DNA from: Deroplatys truncata
Lineage: Eukaryota; Arthropoda; Insecta; Mantodea; Mantidae
Assembly: GCA_030765065.1 (NCBI GenBank)
Contig: CM060984.1
Coordinates: 104,141,488-104,205,487 of the forward strand
Direction: 5' to 3'
DNA length: 64,000 nt
Notes under the pieces: generated by a model
Database searches by the model: none
The model's input: the letters and a program-made list of their open reading frames with translations, nothing else
What the model was told of the DNA's origin: nothing
Part shown: positions 11,514 through 23,762 of the stretch, piece by piece
How the letters are laid out: every line of letters starts with the position of its first letter
Position numbering within the stretch: position 1 is the stretch's first letter
Program-made: the position numbers and the translations under genes

Positions 11514-12342
11514 TTACTTTCTCTACTACGTACAGTAAGTAGGGGAAGTATTGTATTCCACCCAAAAATTCGATACCGAGATTTCACCGGAAATATATGT
11601 TTTGAGATTCCCTGAATCCAAAAAAGCACTTTTGGAAACATGTACGTGTGTGTCTGTGAACAGCAAAACTCAGAAACGAACAGTCGGATAAACACCAAAC
11701 TTGGTATTTAGGTTCAGTACCTTCCAGAGATGCGACACGAAGGTTTTCAAGAAAATCCCCCTACCTCAGATTACCCTTTACATGGAACATTTTTCGAAAA
11801 TTTTAATTTTCTCAAAAACGGCTCTAATGATTTTGATTAAAATATTATATGCTTAAGATATTTTTATGACAAATGAAATTTATATCTCGAATTTTCTGGA
11901 AATGTCTCTAAAAGTATTCTTCATTGTGAACGACTTTTGCATACTGGTAAATCATAAGAGATAGACAAAATTTTACTATACTAAAATGTAGATCGTTAAA
12001 ATACACAATTTATGTGAAACATTTTTGTTGTTCACTGAACCATTTTCGAGATATTGTTTGTTATTCCGTTAAATTTTCCAACACTTTTCTCAAATGGGAA
12101 TTCGTTATTCATGTTTTTATGTCCTGGACATACAAAGAGAATGGAATGCGCCACATGCAACCAGCTCTTAAAAGATTTGATTATCGCTTCAAGCCTACCA
12201 TTCCCCCTTGCACCTACAAGAAAATTAGCAATAAGATTAACATCTAGATTAACATGAAGCATATGTAGAATAAGCGTTTGTAAAAATAGTTTGTACAGGA
12301 GTGGAGAAAGTCATGTGAGTGTAACACATCAGAACTTTTTTG
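11514..12342 (+). mobile_element. Rep-A copy, full length
   Basis: This is one of the three most alike Rep-A copies (with 22891 and 61875). It starts ACTTTCTCTACTACGTACAG, a near-palindromic hairpin end, and finishes GAGAAAGTCATGTGAGTGTA then ACACATCAGA before T-rich flank. The interior holds GTGTGTGTCTGTGAACAGC (the microsatellite site) and AACTCAGAAACGAACAGTCG. No protein is coded on the plus strand. Confidence 0.9.
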
Positions 12343-12647
12343 TCTGTGTTTCTAAATCTTTTACTCTATTGATGAAGTAGCAAATCCGAAATATTGAACA
12401 CTTTTATTGTATAACTTTGTATTTCACCCAGAATACTGCTCATACTGCTCAGTTACCACATTATGCATAAAGATGAAATCCACATTTACAATGCTGCTAA
12501 TTTGGCAACACCAAATAAAATAAGAATAAATTTTTCACGCATTGTTTGAATAACGCTTAAGCAGAGAAAACAAGAGTTTAAGATATGGTTGTGCTGACAC
12601 TATTAGCCACGTCAAAAATTCGTTCGAATGACTTCAAAATACATTTA
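12343..12647. other. Spacer, no feature recognised
   Basis: About 300 bp between two Rep-A copies in opposite orientation; nothing is recognisable. Confidence 0.4.
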
Positions 12648-13417
12648 GAAAAATCGGATGCGATACATTCACGTGACCTTCTCTACACCCTATCGTTGAC
12701 GTGGTATACAAAATAGTCTTACTAAATCTTACTTTTTTATATACTTCATTTTAATACAAATAAACTTTTGCAGAAATAGCAACATTTCGTTATAAATAAG
12801 AAGGAAACCACGATAGTGAAATGTTTAAGAATCGGACGCTACATGCTGCCCTTAAAATTCCATACTGATTCCATGCAATCGTGAGAAACAACTGAATATT
12901 GACGGGACATTAAAAGAATGACGAAGTAATCAACAATTAGAGCTACTAATAACGGATATCTCAGAAATGGTTTATGTCACAAAAATAATATATAAACATA
13001 TAATAAAATAATTTAAAAACATCTAAATTTCTCGTGTAGTACGTTCCTGTCTATCCTTAACGTTTACTAGTTATACAACTTTATACATTATTCCTTTCGA
13101 TTGAAGAGAACCTCAAAGGCAATTCCCAGAATATTCAAGATAAACATTTTATTTGTCATGTAAATGTCTTTAATATATGGTATTTTAATCAAATTGCTAC
13201 AGCCATTTTTAGAAAATAAAAGATTTAGAACCTTTTCCCACTTAAAGCGTAGTTTAGGGTGGAAGGATTTTCTTGAAAATCTTCGTGTCGCATATTTAGA
13301 AGGTGCTGAACTTAAATACCCACTTTGGTGTTGATCCGACTTTTCGTTTTCGAGTTAAGCAGTTCATAACACACAGACCTTTTTTAAAAGTGCTTTTTTG
13401 GATTCAGGGGCCTTATT

Positions 13418-13919
13418 CAGGGTTATTCAAAAAAGAAGAAACAGACTTTAAATATTTATTTCTAATGAACGGCAATAGATGGCGACACATGCGATTATAT
13501 CACTGAATATAGACAACTTCAACTATTTTTTTGTGTTCAAAATGAGCACCATTTGTTATGCGAGGACAACCAGTGCTTTTCCATTTGCATACGCAACCAT
13601 CTTCTACGAATTTATTGTATCAATTGTAAATTTTTTATGATGAGATGGCTCTTTGTTGAACTTACAACGAAATGCATGCTGCAATGAAACAATGGATTCA
13701 CTCCTTGCATACTGCAGCACACAGAACGACTTTTCCTGTTGTGTTGCCATTTTCGCGTAAACAAACCCAGCGCCGCTGTAGGCACTGAATGGAACTAATA
13801 GGTGAAGGCTTAAAACTTTGAAATTTCCTCTATTCAATGATGTGTCGTATATGTTGCTATCTATTGTCATTCATTAAAATGAATATTTAAAATCTGTTCC
13901 TTCTTTTTGAATAACCCTG
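13418..13919 (-). mobile_element. Short TIR element carrying only a DUF4817-type HTH
   Basis: The 24-26-bp termini are inverted copies of each other: CAGGGTTATTCAAAAAAGAA at left, and the reverse of TTCTTTTTGAATAACCCTG at right. A TA follows the right end. A second copy, opposite in orientation, begins at 63619. The element is far too short for a transposase; it holds only the N-terminal DNA-binding coding region. Confidence 0.9.
13530..13750 (-). pseudogene. N-terminal HTH (DUF4817-like) of a transposase, truncated
   Basis: From the ATG at 13750 the frame reads MATQQEKSFCVLQYARSESI, then VSLQHAFRCKFNKEP. This is the pattern of the helix-turn-helix that opens insect transposases annotated as DUF4817. 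After one frameshift it continues KFVEDGCVCKWKSTGCPRIT, matching the following linker. Nothing resembling the DDE catalytic domain follows. The same segment in the copy at 63787 has an early stop. A domesticated DNA-binding peptide is conceivable, but the frameshift argues for decay. Confidence 0.82.
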
Positions 13920-14012
13920 TATGTATTTCCAGTGAAATCTGAGTATAGAATTTTTGGGTGCAGTGCAATACTATGTACCTGCTATGTTCGTGGTAGAGAA
14001 AACAAAAATGCG

Positions 14013-16399
14013 TTCAAGTTTTTAATTAACAGCTAAACGTTTTTCCAACATTTTTGTCTAAATGGTGTCTTGGCAACTTCATAAAGCTTAGTACTAAACC
14101 ACACAAAGGCAATATCCCATATGCCCATACCCAAGAACGGAAAAATCTCTATGTAGGCTAACTCTATGACTCATATTATACCACAAAGCATTCACGGCCC
14201 CTATGAAATATAACAAAGCACTCTCTCTATCCATTCAGAATCCCCTTTCAGTCATCTCTCAGTTTTCAAGAGCTGTAGCAGAGCATCGCGCAGATAGTCT
14301 CTTGTTTGTGGCAACTGAAATTTTAACCAGCAAAAACAATTGGTTTGTTTGAAACGACAGTATGAATAATTAAAACTTTTAGCTACGGATGCAGCACAAA
14401 ACATGTTTGCTGCAATATTCCCAGCTTAATCCTCGGAACAGGAAAGAGAACATGGAACGGACGGAGGGATACCAAATAGAGGAAAGCTCTTTCACTGTTG
14501 CTGTTTTCCATTTCCGTGCAGGGGGGCCCCAATGCACAGGAAAGAAAAAAGCTCACGGACTCTAATATTGGGCTGAGAGTAATTAATTTCTAACAGAAAT
14601 CAAGAACCCGACACTGTGTATATCTATCCTCTCCCCGTGTTTTTGTTGGCCCGGCTATGACGCGAGGGAGCGCGCGAGTACAAAAGATCGATTTATCGAA
14701 CGGACTGTCGACAATCGCACATGGTTGTATACCTCGGAAAGGGCGGATTTCAAGCGGAACATGTTCTACACAACAGGGGATATGGAAACCAGAACCATGA
14801 AATAGAGTGCTTTTGTGGTACCTCTTTCATAGGAAACATGGGCTTCTCTCATACATCTTCATAGATCTCCCTCTCATATTGAAATTAGATCTGCAACGTT
14901 CTAGGCGAGGAATGTTTCCAGAGATGCGGAGAGCGCATCTGGTAACCGCAAAATTCCAACAGAGGAATGCTATAGGTAATATATAATAGGAACAAAATCA
15001 CAATGAGCTTACCAATCAGATAAATTATAGTCGCACATATATCACAGTGTATTGTTTAAATGCGACATACATTGGAGTCCACCCAACTATTCCAAGGGCA
15101 AATTAGTACTCCCTATTTATGATAAACGTGAACTAAAAGATCAAACTCTCTCCTATAATTTCAAGACATGAAGGTAAGACTGATCAAAGCTTCCCAGATT
15201 ATATCTGAATATAGACCCATAATTTGCTATTTTTAAATTAAAAAAAACAATTTTATACCAGATAAAGTGTGTTTAGGTTATTGAATGGTTTTCTACTCGC
15301 AATTTACTCCAAAAGTTTTGTAAAGCTTTCTCCATTTATGAATTTTCCCGCTTATTGTGAAAAAAACAGAATATTTTAAAATGTTTATTACCTTACAAAC
15401 CTAAAATCTATTTATATTGTTTTATTCATATAGCCCCCTTTAGCGACTATGTCCATATCGGGGGCTTTGAAATTGTTAACTGTGAACTCGAAATTTCTTT
15501 TCAAACGTTAATCTTGTTCTATTTTTTACAATTAAACACGTTCAGATTCACTCCACATCCATAGTTATAGACTCTGTAGAGGGGATAAATTATTCCAGTT
15601 AAAGATAAATTATTCGGGAGCCTCCAAACCCGGGATCTTGGGGTTGAGAAGCCAAGTAGCAAGTCTGGTTTGTAATAGTACACGACTTTATCATTATAAA
15701 TTCAGAAACAACTCCTTGTATTTTAAATCATTTACACGAAAACCTTCCTTCCTTTCTTTCTTTCTTATCAAATAACGTTTCACACGATAACTGTTTCTGA
15801 AATATTAATATTAAATCTTTTCCCAGATTGAACTGTTACACAGCATCTGTGCTGTGAAACAAAAGCTCTCAGTAACAAAACCTGGCTTATGATATAAAAA
15901 GTTGTGTTTTGCGTTCGATTTGCAAACTAGCCAATTTTTTAATTTGAAAACTTATCAAGCATTTATCGTAATTAAATTAATGGAATGACATGTAAGGGAT
16001 ACTTGTTACTTATTAATTGGCAGAAATATCCTAATGTTTTTTTTTTTAAATTGTGTTTAAGACTTTTTAATCCTTGCACAAAAAAAATTTATGATGAAAG
16101 TTTTATTAAGGTTTTGTAATTCCTGCTCTGAGAAAACAAAAGCACGACATTTAGATGATAATTCCTTTATAGTGAACTATGCCTGTCTACATCTTGAATA
16201 CAAGTTCAAGTATTTAATTAAAATGATAATAATAATATTTCAACGTAGTGTGAGACAAATATATTATGCAACTGGTAAAACATGTTGTTTTCCTATGAAA
16301 TAAAATCAGTTCGTATCCAAATTACATCCTCCCCTATGGCTTGGTCATCGATATGTTATTCTTAATAAGGTGCAACACTTTCTTTAGGAGTTGTGTAAA
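14013..16399. other. Long spacer, no feature recognised
   Basis: About 2.4 kb with no frame above 91 codons and no recognisable repeat. The 14250-14950 part is somewhat richer in G and C than its flanks. I see no TIRs or tRNA-like boxes. Confidence 0.45.
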
Positions 16400-16829
16400 A
16401 AATAAAGAAGCTGTAAGACGGAAACGGCCCAATTGGTCCAGAGTCTTCTCTCCTTAACGCCCACCCGAACCAAGGACTCACACTCTCCAGGACAACGCCG
16501 GGGATAGACGCCTGATGTTTGGCAGAGTGAAGCCGGCGCAAGTGGACAGAGTGCGTATAACAGATTCAGGCTTGACAATCCGGCCACGAGAGGACCACTC
16601 GGAGCCGCCCTTCCAATGGGACCGGGGAAACGTTTCCAAAGCGCAAGCCTCTGCGCCATCTGCCCGACCGAACCACAGCTCCGAAGCCAACCCGAAACAT
16701 GAAAGGGAAGTAAAACGAGAGGAAATGGAGAGAGGAGAGCGTGGCACTCCAGATCACCGGAAGTCGAACCGAGACTTCCCGAATGCGAGCCTCACACGTT
16801 ACGCGGAGCAATCTCGCTTGGTCAGCTAG
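16400..16829 (-). mobile_element. tRNA-derived SINE, minus strand
   Basis: In reverse it begins TAGCTGACCAAGCGAGATTG, continues with GGCTCGCATTCGGGAAGTCT and a B-box-like GGTTCGACTTCC, then a GC-rich body. It shares the head CTCGCATTCGGGAAG with the SINEs at 7.1, 18.2 and 34 kb. Overlapping frames of 81-104 codons on both strands are a by-product of the high GC content, not genes. Confidence 0.75.
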
Positions 16830-17589
16830 AAGCTAGTAATTAATTTTATTTTACCAATTAATAGTTATATTATTCACCATTGCTGAAAAAATAGTATGCA
16901 ATCTCGAAAGTAGAACATAGTCGACTTTGTCTCGTATTTTCAAACTCCTCCTCGTTCCCCAATGACGTACTTACCACACTTGTATAGTAATACACTATTT
17001 AGTCCATTTCATTGTCATAAAAAACTGTTCTTCACATTCCCGGAAGTAAGTAAAAGAGCCTTCAACATTTAATGCTCGTTTCATCCGTTTTCATAAAGAA
17101 CACGCACGTTCACTATAAGTAGAAGTTATGACCAAACTGTGTTAAAGTATCCCTCGCGAATGAATGGTCGAAAACGTGGTTTACGAACCGTATTTCCGGA
17201 AGCGTTTCCTTTCCCTATTACCTACAGCTCTTTTTCAAAGTAATCCGTTTACATTTTGCGGGAGCAGGTTTTAGTTTGTTCTTGTTGGGAATCACGGCGC
17301 TGCTATTGAGCGTTTTATAGAGCCATTTAAAATATGCTCTACACGATTCCTGTGCAGGAGTCAAGAATCGTCGCGAGTGAAATGTAGAAGGATACAAAAC
17401 TGCCTAAGCCCAATTGATTCCTGCTGAATCTGATTCGTGCCTTAGTAACTATAGCAATAATAAAAGATTCTACTAATTCGGGAATTTCTGCCGTTGTTGA
17501 TATTTTTAGAGCCTGTGTGAACTCAAACTGTAGGTCTTTTGAATCACGTAGTGGTACGGATTGATTTCACGTCCTTTCACGGATGTGTG
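16830..17589. other. Spacer, no feature recognised
   Basis: AT-rich sequence with no gene, between two minus-strand SINEs. Confidence 0.4.
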
Positions 17590-18182
17590 ACGTCGCATAT
17601 AAAGATAAAAGGTACAGACGAACGGAGGGGCACCCGCAACATGGGCAGAGCACCAAAAGTAATCCGCAACGGCCTTTTTTGTTTCTACCGTGACCCATAG
17701 GAGGGAGGGATGAGGGAGAGAGACCCGAAGGACGACCAGATCCGAATGACGATGGGCGAAAACATACACGGTGTCCCTAACGTTTTCCAGAACGAACGCA
17801 TCCGACGTGGGTTCATCCACAACCACCTGAACCCCGATGGTCCACTTGGATAGAGGCCAACTCGGAGGCGAGACATAGCTGAGCAGTTCTGCAACGACGC
17901 TAGAGAAGAAATCTCTACAGAGCGCAGGGCCACCGCCAAGCCGCAACCTGTCACACATCGCCGCCTGGTCCTATAACCCAAAACAGATGGCAAGGAAGAT
18001 GATGAGTACAGGAAATGAGGGGCAGAGAATCATGGTAGAAGATGAACCACCCCAGCATTCGCTGCCGACCGGAGAAACCACAAAAAAACATAGTTTAGAG
18101 TAGGTGGTCACCGGTGATCGAACCTGGGACTTCCCGCATGCGAGTCGTACACGTTACCACGGAGCCAGCTTCATTGGCTGAC
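17590..18182 (-). mobile_element. tRNA-derived SINE, minus strand
   Basis: In reverse the head reads GGCTCCGTGGTAACGTGTAC, then CTCGCATGCGGGAAGTCCC and a B box GGTTCGATCACC. The body block GCGAATGCTGGGGTGGTTC is shared with the SINEs at 4.7 and 34 kb. The left limit (3' tail) is approximate. A 150-codon minus frame at 17506-17958 lies inside the body and is not a gene. Confidence 0.75.
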
Positions 18183-20185
18183 GTCGTATATACTTCTGAA
18201 GTGATATAATTTGATTATTCCCACGATCATTGACACTCTCATTACCTCAGGATGATTTTAGCTGGGAGACGGGTGCTGTTTGAATGACAAGTTCCCAGGT
18301 GTCAGTTTTATTTTACCCGTAATCTGTTACAATTTAAGATTAAATTATTACCGTGTCGATGTCAACACCTTAAACTATGGATACCCATCGTGTCGCTTTA
18401 TCAGAGTTTACCTGCTCACCCGAGACTTTTCTAGGTTGCAATAATTTCAATCGGAAATCGTCAGGCTTGCATCTGCGTGTAAGTTTGTAAGGGAACATTC
18501 ACAAAGAAACTTAGACATAAGCATAACGTAATCATATAAGCTTGTTTCTTGTTTTCTTAATGCATGCGTTCACATTGGCTGACATTGACATTAACGTGGC
18601 CAAAAATGTATAACGTAAATATGGAAACTTACTAACTCCACGCTTTCATGCTTATGTCTCCGTCAAACATAAGCAAGCCAGTCGGAGAGGAATTCTACAT
18701 GCACCTCATCACGTAATCATTCTGCTATCTCACATAAGATTTTCCTCGCCATGTACTGACTCGCTAACTTCATTTCTATGTAAAGTTGAAATATTCTTCC
18801 GATTAAAAAATAAAAAAACTATAGCGGACATATTAAGGAGAATAAAAGGGGAAACGAAACACCAAAACCAATAAGAGACAGAAACAAAGCACGCCAAGAA
18901 ACTGCAATTAAAATGCAACTTATTAATAAAAGATAAATATTAAATTCTATATGCAGAAAATATTGTGAATAAGGAAAGTAAATATATTAAGTTTGAAGCA
19001 GTGTTCAGCTGAAGGGCTCACAGTAGTCAGTGACAAAAGATTGCAGGAGGAGAAAAGTGTAGGTTCGGATGCATGGAACAATACGGGGGAAATCCAGGCG
19101 TCTAAAAAGCAGTCAAGCGCACAGAACATGTAATCAGGCGAGAATAATGTTATAATTGCAGATGAAAGAAGCAAGGACTTTATAAAATAGGAGAAACTAT
19201 AAACGTGCGTTACTGTCACGAGGACCAATAAAATTAAACAAAACGGCGTGACTAGACAAACTAGGGGAAAATAGAAAATGGCCGTGAAATAAAAATTTAT
19301 CTAGGGCAGGAACTCGGGTAACATCGACACTTCATATTATAGCATTGTCATGAGAGGCCATAATATCGTGTGCTAGAGTTGTCGGGTGACAGAAGTTCGG
19401 CGTGTTAATGTAAGAAATGCAAGTAGCGAACTTCATTGGCGTTTAAACCGAGTATTACTGGAAACGTTAGGACACGGGGAACAAAGAGTTTAAAGTATAT
19501 GAAACAGAAATAACGTCAATAATTTTCGTTTGGTTGTGGGATTTGGCGAACATAAAACCTTGTATAAAGGGAACCAGGGAAAATTGTTTCTAGTGTGGAA
19601 CAACATAAAAGGGGCAGTGAAGGAGAGAACAGAATTATTCATTTATCCTCTTTTCACATCTCCTGAGAGAAGAGGCTCTTCATTCCTATGTTACCTATCT
19701 TGCCGGAGCTAGCCGAAAAGCACCATTTCCTTTCATAACCTCCTTACAAATGTAAACAACAAAAAAATCCCATATCACTAGGAATGACTGGGATATCGAT
19801 AACAATCGCAGTAAAATAAATTGTGAAGACATGTTTTTTTTTTTTTTTTTTTTTTTTAGTTTAACGTTCTCTAATCCGGTAATTCATTTTGATGCATGTG
19901 CATAACCTCTTTTGTTGTGGTCGCTTTACAGGCCGCCATATTAGCGCAGCACTTTCACGCTCTCTTTGGATTGCTACTGTTTATGTTTTAGTTTGTCACT
20001 GTAGATAACATATCGCGTTAAATTTATGCCAAGTTTTACAACAATAAGCTAATGTTTGACATTGTGAATAGCCGCTAGGTTGGTAGGAGTGGAGAAACAT
20101 GTGGGTTTCGTTTAACTTATTTATCCCCTTATCTGAAGAAACGTCTTATTTTGCTAACTTCTTATTAGAGGACTATTTGATAATT
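18183..20185. other. Spacer with a T24 tract
   Basis: A run of 24 T lies at 19834-19857. It could be the poly(A) tail of a minus-strand retroposed sequence, but I recognise no body beside it. No other feature is seen in this 2 kb. Confidence 0.45.
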
Positions 20186-21026
20186 TTTTACTTTCTCTAC
20201 TATATAAGTAGGGGAAGTATTGTATCCCACCGAAAAATTCTATGTGAGATTTCACTGGAAATATATGTTTTGAGGCTCCTTAAACCCCAAAAATGTCATC
20301 TTTAGAAAAGTGCGTGCATGTGTCTTCGAACAGCATAACTCAAAAACGAAGATTTAAATAAATACCAAACTTAATATTTGAGTTTGGTACCTTCCAAAGG
20401 TGACAACACGATGATTTTCAAGAAAATACACCCACCTCCAACTATCCTGCAAGTGGAACGTGTTTCAAAATTTTTGATTTTCTCAAAAATCTCATGATTT
20501 TATTAAAATACCAGATATCAAAAATATTTACGTCACAAATAAAATATATATTTTAAATTTTTGGAGAATATCTTGTAAAATCTTCATTAGAATGGAATTT
20601 TGTATAAACTTGTAGATTTGGTAAACATTAAGCGATAAATGAAAAACACTACACAAAAAATAAACACACAATTTACTTCAAATAACTTTTCCGAGATATC
20701 CATTATTAATGGTTCGAATTGTTCAATACTTTTGCTGTTCTTTTTAAGGCCTATAGAATTCCAGCTGCTGCTCCCGATTGCATGGAAAGAGTAGGAAATT
20801 TTAAGACCATAGAAACTAGTTCCTATAGTTTCAGTCTCTAAACGTTGACTATAAAAAATCTTGTCTATAGATATAAGAAATGTGTAATGTAGCTATTTCT
20901 GCAAAGGTTTATCTCAATTATAATGAACTAGATAGAAAAATAAGCTTTAGTAAGAATAGTTTTATACCTATTTATAAACGCTAGAGGGTAGAGAAAATCA
21001 TGTGATGTATCACATAGGATTTTTTC
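20186..21026 (+). mobile_element. Rep-A copy, full length, divergent subtype
   Basis: It starts CTTTCTCTACTATATAAGTA and ends AGGGTAGAGAAAATCATGTG then ATCACATAGG before a T run. From about 20700 on it follows the alternative 3' half also seen at 32.4, 51.4 and 56.3 kb (GGTTCGAATTGTTCAATACT, GCAAAGGTTTATCTC). Rep-A therefore has at least two subtypes. Confidence 0.85.
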
Positions 21027-21770
21027 TATTTATTACCTGTTTATTAGCTTTTACTGTCAACAAATGTTTAGCAAAAGCAACGCCTTTTATTATCCTTAAT
21101 CGTGCAGGCTCAGTCATATATTATTAGGCTGGCTAGAAGCGCTTCCTAAGCCGTTTAAATTGGATAAACATTACGTACAATTTAGGACAGAAAAACATGA
21201 ATAAAACCCAATATTCTTTATATCTTCTTCCTACTGACGACAAACATTAGCTTCAACTTCAAAGCTTTTTCTTAAAGCTTGACTTTTTTTAGACATTCCT
21301 TTGCAAAACATACTCAGATAAACACAACCAGTCTTTGATTTCACACATTACACTTCGTGCTGTAATTGACTTGATATTTATATTGTTTACCTGATATATT
21401 AATAGACATTATTGATGTTACTGTTTATGATATTTACTTTCACAATATACCATTTCAGTCATCACTGTCACCAGCTGAGGTTTAAGCATATTAGCATTAT
21501 TTGCTCAGAAAAACATTACTTATTATTGTAAATCATCAATGAAAGGGTGCAGATGCAATTTTTATTAAAAGGAAATCTGAATATTCATAACTTCAATATC
21601 ATTGGTGTCCAATTGTTTTTAAAGTTAATGTTGGCTTTGTATTTTCATCAATTAAATAAAGAATAAATATAAAAATAAAAACCAAATTCCCATTTGATAA
21701 TAAAGTAAATCTAATAATGAATATATGCTATTCTTTAGCTATTACTTTTCTCCATCACTTACCTATATTA
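21027..21770. other. Spacer, no feature recognised
   Basis: AT-rich sequence; nothing recognised. Confidence 0.4.
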
Positions 21771-21890
21771 TGTAGAGGAAGAATTTTATTTTATCAAAAA
21801 ATCCGATATTGAGATTTTACAGGAAGTACAGTTTTGAAGTCCCCTGAACCCAAAACTAATATTTTAGGAAAACAAGTCCGCACCCATCAG
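21771..21890 (+). mobile_element. Rep-A fragment (5' end)
   Basis: Blocks matching the family's first 120 bp (AAAAATCCGATATTGAGATT, then GAACCCAAAACTAATATTTT) are present at low identity. The fragment breaks off before the microsatellite site. Confidence 0.6.
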
Positions 21891-22261
21891 AAACTTATTG
21901 AAAATGTTCTCTTTTATGAAGTGTTCACAATTCCATAATAATTAAGTGCATTTATCCAGACACTACATGGTAGACAAATTTGTTGTTTTAGAATTTTGTG
22001 CGGTTGTGTTTAACATATATCGTAAAAGGTTTTTAATTAGTTTCATCTAGATCCATAAAAGAAAATGTTAATGCGACACTATTTTCTCTACCCATTACAG
22101 CTTCCTATAATCCTTTAAATATTATTGTCTTCGTACAAAACGTTATTTTTCTATTCATAGATTACACACGTCAAATTTTTAACTAGAAACAATCTCTTAA
22201 TTAAGCTATATGGACTTCGTTGTGTGATATAGACAACCAAACACAGCTGTTCACGTTTCAT

Positions 22262-22735
22262 AAATCAGTCTGGTTTTTGATTGGGCATAACTTTTATACT
22301 TCAATGAGATTTATTTTGTTTCATGAAATGAGCTTTTGTATAACCCTTCCTTCAGAATTAAGAGTACTTTACAGGCTATTCACAGAAAGTATTAAGGTAT
22401 ACATTTTATTTGTAAATTTGTAAATATTGTAAACATATGGCATTTTGATCAAAACTGTTGAAGTCAGTTTTGAGAAAATTAAAAATAAGCAAATGTTTGT
22501 CATCTAAAAGGGTGGTTTTCTGACAATGAGCGGGAATTCTCTTAAAAATCTTCGCCTGGCACGGTTAAGCAGTGTCGACTCAAATACGAAATATGAAATT
22601 CGGTACTTATACAAGCCATGATATTTTAGTTATTTTGTAGGTACATGGTCCGCCTGCTAAGAATGCGTTTTTGGGTTCAGTGTACCTCAGAACGTGTATC
22701 TAATATCGAGTTTTTGAGTGAAATAAAACATAATA
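22262..22735 (-). mobile_element. Rep-A fragment, minus strand, old
   Basis: Diverged but collinear with the reversed family: CAGAATTAAGAGTACTTTAC, TATGGCATTTTGATCAAAAC, then GGGTTCAGTGTACCTCAGAA. Both termini are decayed. It lies just upstream of the young plus copy at 22891. Confidence 0.6.
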
Positions 22736-22890
22736 TGGGTAGGTTGCAGGTAAAATAAAAATGTAATATATTTTCGAAACGTTTAATGGTTCATCTGTAC
22801 GTTTTTATTATATTTAGAGCAGAATTTGAGTTTTGGTGTCATTCTAGGTTGGCCTGCTTACGATTATAGAAGCGTATACTGCTTTTGCAT

Positions 22891-23762
22891 TTTTACTTTC
22901 TCTACTACGTATAGTAAGTAGGGGAAGTATTGTATTCCACCCAAAAATTCGATACCGAGATTTCACCGGAAATACATGTTTTGAGACCCCCTGAATCCAA
23001 AAAAAGCATTTTTGGAAACATGTCCGTGTGTCTGTCTGTGTGTCTGTGTGTGTATGTGTGTGTGTGTCTGTGAACAGCATAACTCAGAAACGAACAGTCG
23101 GATAAACACCAAACTTTGTATTTAGGTTCAGTATCTTCCAGAGATGCGACACGAAGGTTTTCAAGAAAATCCCCCCACCCCAGACTACCCTTTACATGGA
23201 AGATTTTTCGAAAATTTTAATTTTCTCAAAAATGGCTCTAACGACTTGGATTAAAATATCATATGTTTAAGATATTTTCATAACAAATAAAATATATTAT
23301 CTTGAATTTTCTGGGAATGTCTCCAAAAGTGTTCTTCATTGTCAACGACTTTTGCATAACTGGTAAACCATAAGAGATAGACAAAAGCTTACTACACAAA
23401 AAATGTAGATCGCGTTAAAATACACAATTTTGTCGTACACATTTTTTTGTAGAGTGAACAATTTTCGAGATATTGCTTGTTATTCCCTTAAGTTTTCCAA
23501 TACTTCTACTTTTTCTCAAATTAGTTATTCATGTTTTTATGTCCTGGACATGCAAAGAGATTGGAATGCGCCACATAGCAACCAACGCTTAAAAGATTTG
23601 ACTATCGCTTATAACCTACCATATTCCCCTTGCAACTACAAGAAAAGTAGCAATAAGATTGACATCTCGATTAACATGAAGCATATGGAGAATAAACGTT
23701 TGTAAAAATAGTTTGTACAAGAGTAGAGAAAGTCTTGAGTGTAGCACATCAGATTTTTCACT
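22891..23762 (+). mobile_element. Rep-A copy, full length, well preserved
   Basis: This is a near-consensus copy. The left end is ACTTTCTCTACTACGTATAG, and the right end is AGTAGAGAAAGTCTTGAGTG then AGCACATCAGATTTTT. The microsatellite site near 23025-23070 is expanded to a GTGTGTCTGTCTGTGTG-type run, longer than in other copies. By eye it is very similar to 11514-12342 and 61875-62712, which suggests fairly recent amplification. Confidence 0.92.

Larger units (their letters stand above)
12648..14012 (-). mobile_element. Rep-A copy, minus, interrupted by a nested element
   Basis: Reading on the plus strand it opens AAAAATCGGATGCGATACAT (the reversed 3' end) and closes TTCGTGGTAGAGAAAACAAAA (the reversed 5' end). 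The copy is split at the family's GATTCAGGGG block by the 502-bp element at 13418-13919. Removing that insert restores collinearity with other copies. Confidence 0.88.

Noticed and set aside
16384-16829. Overlapping 81-104-codon frames on both strands
   Set aside because: A consequence of the GC-rich SINE on the minus strand.
17506-17958. 150-codon minus frame
   Set aside because: It lies inside a GC-rich tRNA-derived SINE; overlapping frames in other phases are equally open.
19834-19857. T24 run as the tail of a LINE or processed pseudogene
   Set aside because: No recognisable body or target duplication beside it.
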